Assembly (NCBI GenBank): GCA_013140875.1
Contig: JABFSB010000542.1
Location: 1-7,396, forward strand
Direction of reading: 5' to 3'
DNA length: 7,396 bases
From: Acidobacteriota bacterium
Lineage (GTDB): Bacteria; Acidobacteriota; Blastocatellia; Pyrinomonadales; Pyrinomonadaceae
Shown here: piece after piece, positions 5,285-7,396 of the stretch
How positions within the stretch are numbered: position 1 is the first letter of the stretch
How the letters are laid out: each line of letters starts with the position of its first letter
The notes under the pieces: model-generated
What the model was told of the DNA's origin: nothing
What the model saw: only the letters and a program-made list of their open reading frames with translations
Databases searched by the model: none
Position numbers and translations under genes: made by a program

Positions 5285-6160
5285 TTATCTTCCCCACTGA
5301 AGCTTGTTTCTCAAAACATCGAAATAATTACGGTTCGCGGGTTGGACGATGTTGAATGTAGTGCTGCTTTTGCGGATGATCACGCGGTCGTCGGCCTTCA
5401 TTCGATAGCCGGTCTGTCCGTCCAGGGTGAGAAAAACACCCTCGTTGTCGTCGATCAGCTTTATCTCGATCTCGGCACTGTCCGGAATGACGATCGGGCG
5501 GTTTGTCAGCGTGAAAGGGCAGATCGGGGTCAGAACGACGGCGTTCATCGACGGATATACGATCGGGCCGCCCGCCGAAAGGTTATAGGCGGTCGATCCG
5601 GTCGGCGTCGCGACGATCAGGCCGTCCGAACGGAACGAATTGACGAACTGGCCGTTCAGCATCACTTCGATCTCGATTATCCGTGCCAACGCTGCCTTGT
5701 TGATAACAACGTCGTTCAGAACTCGGCCGCCGGCCAATAATTCATCGTTTCGGAAATGTCCCGCCCGAAGCATTACGCGGCTGTCGATCTTGTATTCGCC
5801 GGCCAGGATCGTCTCGAGCGCCGGGAACATCTCCTCGATACGAAACTCGGTCAAATAACCCAAACTGCCGTAATTTATTCCAAGGACAAGTACTTGCCGG
5901 TCGCCGATCAGCCTCGCGGTCGAGATCATGGTTCCGTCGCCGCCAAGCACTATTATCAGGTCGGCGTCGAACCCGTCGCTTTCCGCCGGCGATGGATCTC
6001 CGTTATCGGTCTTGGATTTCAGGTCGTCGGCATACGGGCTGGCGACCATCTTCACACCGCGTTTTTCAAGCCATTCGGAAAGCTCGCACGCCGTCTGCCA
6101 CGCCTCGGCATGGTTGGGCTTTACGACGATGGCGACAGAACTTATTGCAGCATTTGCCAT
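5285..6160 (-). CDS. nadK: NAD kinase
   Basis: Phosphorylates NAD to NADP in the cytoplasm (EC 2.7.1.23), the only route to NADP in bacteria and normally essential. The 291-residue protein is full length with all hallmarks: GGDGTMIS (73-80) with the catalytic aspartate D75, INYGSLGYLTE (95-105), the NDVVINK segment (149-155), RSDGLIVATPTGSTAYNLSA (177-196) followed by GGPIVYP, and a C-terminal TPICPFTLTNRPIV (211-224). The N-terminus contains an acidic, serine-rich insertion (DNGDPSPAESDG, 52-63) before the kinase core, as in many longer bacterial versions. The ATG at 6160 has no clear Shine-Dalgarno sequence. The gene is convergent with the ATL gene (18 bases between stops) and divergent from the PpiD-like gene. 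Confidence 0.95.
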   Translation of the reverse strand: MANAAISSVAIVVKPNHAEAWQTACELSEWLEKRGVKMVASPYADDLKSKTDNGDPSPAESDGFDADLIIVLGGDGTMISTARLIGDRQVLVLGINYGSLGYLTEFRIEEMFPALETILAGEYKIDSRVMLRAGHFRNDELLAGGRVLNDVVINKAALARIIEIEVMLNGQFVNSFRSDGLIVATPTGSTAYNLSAGGPIVYPSMNAVVLTPICPFTLTNRPIVIPDSAEIEIKLIDDNEGVFLTLDGQTGYRMKADDRVIIRKSSTTFNIVQPANRNYFDVLRNKLQWGR

Positions 6161-6332
6161 TATTTAGGTGTGCTTATGATTGAACAATTGGAAGGAAACT
6201 GCAAGCTATTCACCGACCGTGAAAATCAATGAAATCTTTGGGATATGGTTTCTTTTGATACTTTTATGAGTTTGCGAATGCGAAAACCAGGCGAATGAGC
6301 GTAAAGGTCCGGCAAAGGCTAACTTTCGATGC

Positions 6333-6380
6333 CGGATAAGCATCATACCATTGCGGTAACGAACGGTAATTATGCGGATA
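6333..6380. promoter_or_regulatory. Phased direct repeats CGGWWA upstream of the PpiD-like gene promoter
   Basis: CGGATA (6333), CGGTAA (6354), CGGTAA (6364) and CGGATA (6375) are spaced 21, 10 and 11 bases apart, so all face the same side of the helix. The last copy ends four bases before the predicted -35 box. Direct repeats at one-turn spacing are the usual target of OmpR/PhoB-type response regulators. The regulator is not identified. Confidence 0.4.
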
Positions 6381-6384
6381 GACG

Positions 6385-6413
6385 TTGGTTGTCAGCCTCA
6401 TTTTTGCTAGAAT
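6385..6413 (+). promoter_or_regulatory. Promoter of the PpiD-like gene
   Basis: TTGGTT (6385-6390) and TAGAAT (6408-6413, five of six matches) are 17 bases apart, and TGC directly before the latter makes an extended -10. The predicted start near 6420 gives a leader of about 45 bases carrying AGGA (6453-6456), eight bases before the ATG. Confidence 0.6.
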
Positions 6414-6464
6414 CGCAGATTGTCCGTATCGTGCAGAAAATCTTAATTCATTAGGAAATCAGAG

Positions 6465-7355
6465 ATGTTAAAGTTTTTCAGTCGTCAGGAAAAGACGCGA
6501 AATTTCATACTTTTGGCTTTTGTCGTTTTCATGGTACTCAGCCTTGTGCTCTTTTTCCGGCCGAACGATTCGGCGTTAAGCGCCGGGTTGACCCGCAGTG
6601 AGGAAACGGCCGCCAAGGTCTCCGGCGAGTACATAACCGTCGGCGAGCTGGCAAGGCAAAAAGAAGTTTACAGCCGGCAAAGCCGCGGTCCGTCGTTCCC
6701 GACCAAGACGCTGCTGAACTCGCTCATCGGCAACCGCATTGCCCGTGTCGAATCAAAGCGCCTTGGCCTGCGTGCCTCCGACGCCGAGGTCGCCGCCGCG
6801 ATCAGAAAGCAATTTAAGCCGACCGACGGCAAGCCTTTCGATCAGGCCCAGTACGAAATTAACGCGTCCGAACAGGAAGGAAGCGTGGCGGCGTTTGAAG
6901 AACGCGTCCGCGACGACCTGAGCGCGATGAAGCTGCGGGCATTTCTTACCGCCGGCATCACTATTTCCGAAGAAGAAATGTTGTCGGATTTCAAACGTAA
7001 GAATATAAAATTCGACCTTTCGTACGTATCGGTCAACACCGCCGACCTGGCCCAGTCGATCACGCCGAGCGACCAGGAACTGCGCGACTATTTTGAGAAG
7101 AACAAAGCGGCGTACTACATCAGTTCGCCGCAAAAGAAGATCCGCTATGTCTTTGTCAGCACTGCCAGGATCGGCGAAAAACTGACGATTTCCGACGAGG
7201 AACTTAAAGGCGAGTACGACAAGCTTCCAGCCGATAAAAAGATCGTCGGCGTGATGGGCCAGGAAATAGTCCTACGCATTCCGTCGCCCGCACAAGACGC
7301 GGATGTTTACGCCAAGGCCGTGGCCCTCCGCGATCGCCTGACAAAAGAAGGATAG
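6465..7355 (+). CDS. PpiD/SurA-type membrane-anchored peptidyl-prolyl isomerase, prematurely ended
   Basis: Periplasmic folding chaperone anchored in the inner membrane. Residues 1-12 are basic and residues 13-31 form one membrane segment (NFILLAFVVFMVLSLVLFF). A SurA_N/PpiD-like chaperone domain follows (about 48-165: AAKVSGEYITVGELARQ, then LLNSLIGNRIARVESKRLGL and a helical arm with DLSAMKLRAFL). Next is a linker with two similar DQELRDYFEKNK and DEELKGEYDKLP units (203-214, 245-256). The QEIVLRIPSPAQDADVYAKA stretch (266-285) looks like the entry to the parvulin isomerase domain, but the frame ends at residue 296 with TAG, whereas related proteins are usually well over 500 residues. Beyond the stop another frame is faintly protein-like (LANMK, RGKN), suggesting a frameshift or a sequence error near the window end. 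The start has AGGA eight bases upstream. Confidence 0.8.
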   Translation: MLKFFSRQEKTRNFILLAFVVFMVLSLVLFFRPNDSALSAGLTRSEETAAKVSGEYITVGELARQKEVYSRQSRGPSFPTKTLLNSLIGNRIARVESKRLGLRASDAEVAAAIRKQFKPTDGKPFDQAQYEINASEQEGSVAAFEERVRDDLSAMKLRAFLTAGITISEEEMLSDFKRKNIKFDLSYVSVNTADLAQSITPSDQELRDYFEKNKAAYYISSPQKKIRYVFVSTARIGEKLTISDEELKGEYDKLPADKKIVGVMGQEIVLRIPSPAQDADVYAKAVALRDRLTKEG

Positions 7356-7396
7356 GTGGGGCATCCTTGCGAACATGAAATAGAGGGGCAAAAACG

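Larger units (their letters stand above)
6161..6464. other. Divergent intergenic region between nadK and the PpiD-like gene
   Basis: This 304-base stretch has no convincing gene. Its nadK-proximal half (6161-6300) is rather A/T-rich, with no clear promoter for nadK. The other half has structure: TCCGGC (6308-6313) pairs with GCCGGA (6331-6336) and encloses AAAG/CTTT, while GATGC (6328-6332) can pair instead with GCATC (6340-6344), so the two hairpins exclude each other. Phased CGGWWA repeats follow (6333-6380), then the promoter of the PpiD-like gene. Confidence 0.6.

Noticed and set aside
6176..6232. An 18-codon plus-strand frame (MIEQLEGNC...) with AGGTG upstream in the nadK spacer.
   Set aside because: It is very short, has no membrane or motif pattern, and is the tail of a longer frame antisense to nadK; chance is the simplest explanation.
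5756..6232. A 158-codon plus-strand open frame.
   Set aside because: It is antisense to nadK, whose catalytic motifs are complete; the composition is that of a shadow frame.
6331..6340. GCCGGATAAG, which matches part of the enterobacterial REP consensus.
   Set aside because: Only ten bases match and the rest of the REP palindrome is missing; the genes do not suggest an enterobacterium.

Overview
The window looks like ordinary bacterial chromosome, with closely packed genes on both strands, each gene kept in one clean frame except where noted. Three things suggest a Gram-negative-type environmental bacterium, most likely Acidobacteriota (Blastocatellia/Pyrinomonadales-like). It has two genes of the futalosine route to menaquinone (mqnC, mqnA), several secreted proteins with signal peptides ending in AQ/GQ, and a PpiD/SurA-type periplasmic chaperone. 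The taxon is inferred from general resemblance and was not tested. No insertion sequence, CRISPR array, tRNA or rRNA was seen. The left edge cuts mqnC.

Layout: mqnC (partial, minus) is divergent from a padR-type repressor gene (plus). A YdeI/OmdA-like gene and a previously easily missed 34-codon membrane peptide follow on the plus strand. The peptide gene ends one base before the stop of mqnA (minus), which is preceded by a tightly coupled small acetyltransferase gene (minus). Around 3149-3227 lies a divergent control region with overlapping palindromes. From there a plus-strand unit runs: a secreted protein of unknown role, a KynB-like cyclase-family hydrolase overlapping it by ATGA, and the wreck of a secreted molybdopterin oxidoreductase gene. 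Next come a heptamer-built inverted repeat and an alkyltransferase-like (ATL) DNA-repair gene starting with TTG. NAD kinase (nadK) follows convergently on minus. A 304-base divergent spacer with phased repeats and a strong extended -10 promoter leads to a PpiD/SurA-type gene that stops early near the right edge.

How they fit: MqnA and MqnC act at the first and a later step of menaquinone synthesis, NadK makes NADP, ATL flags alkylated guanines for excision repair, and the PpiD-like protein would assist folding of exported proteins. No single new multi-gene system is evident. The best leads are the deleted molybdopterin gene, the heptamer hairpin next to the ATL start, the 34-residue membrane peptide, the GTTGC/GCAAC divergent operator, phased CGGWWA repeats before the PpiD-like gene, and a shared TTTTTGCTARAAT promoter element that predicts a leaderless mqnC.
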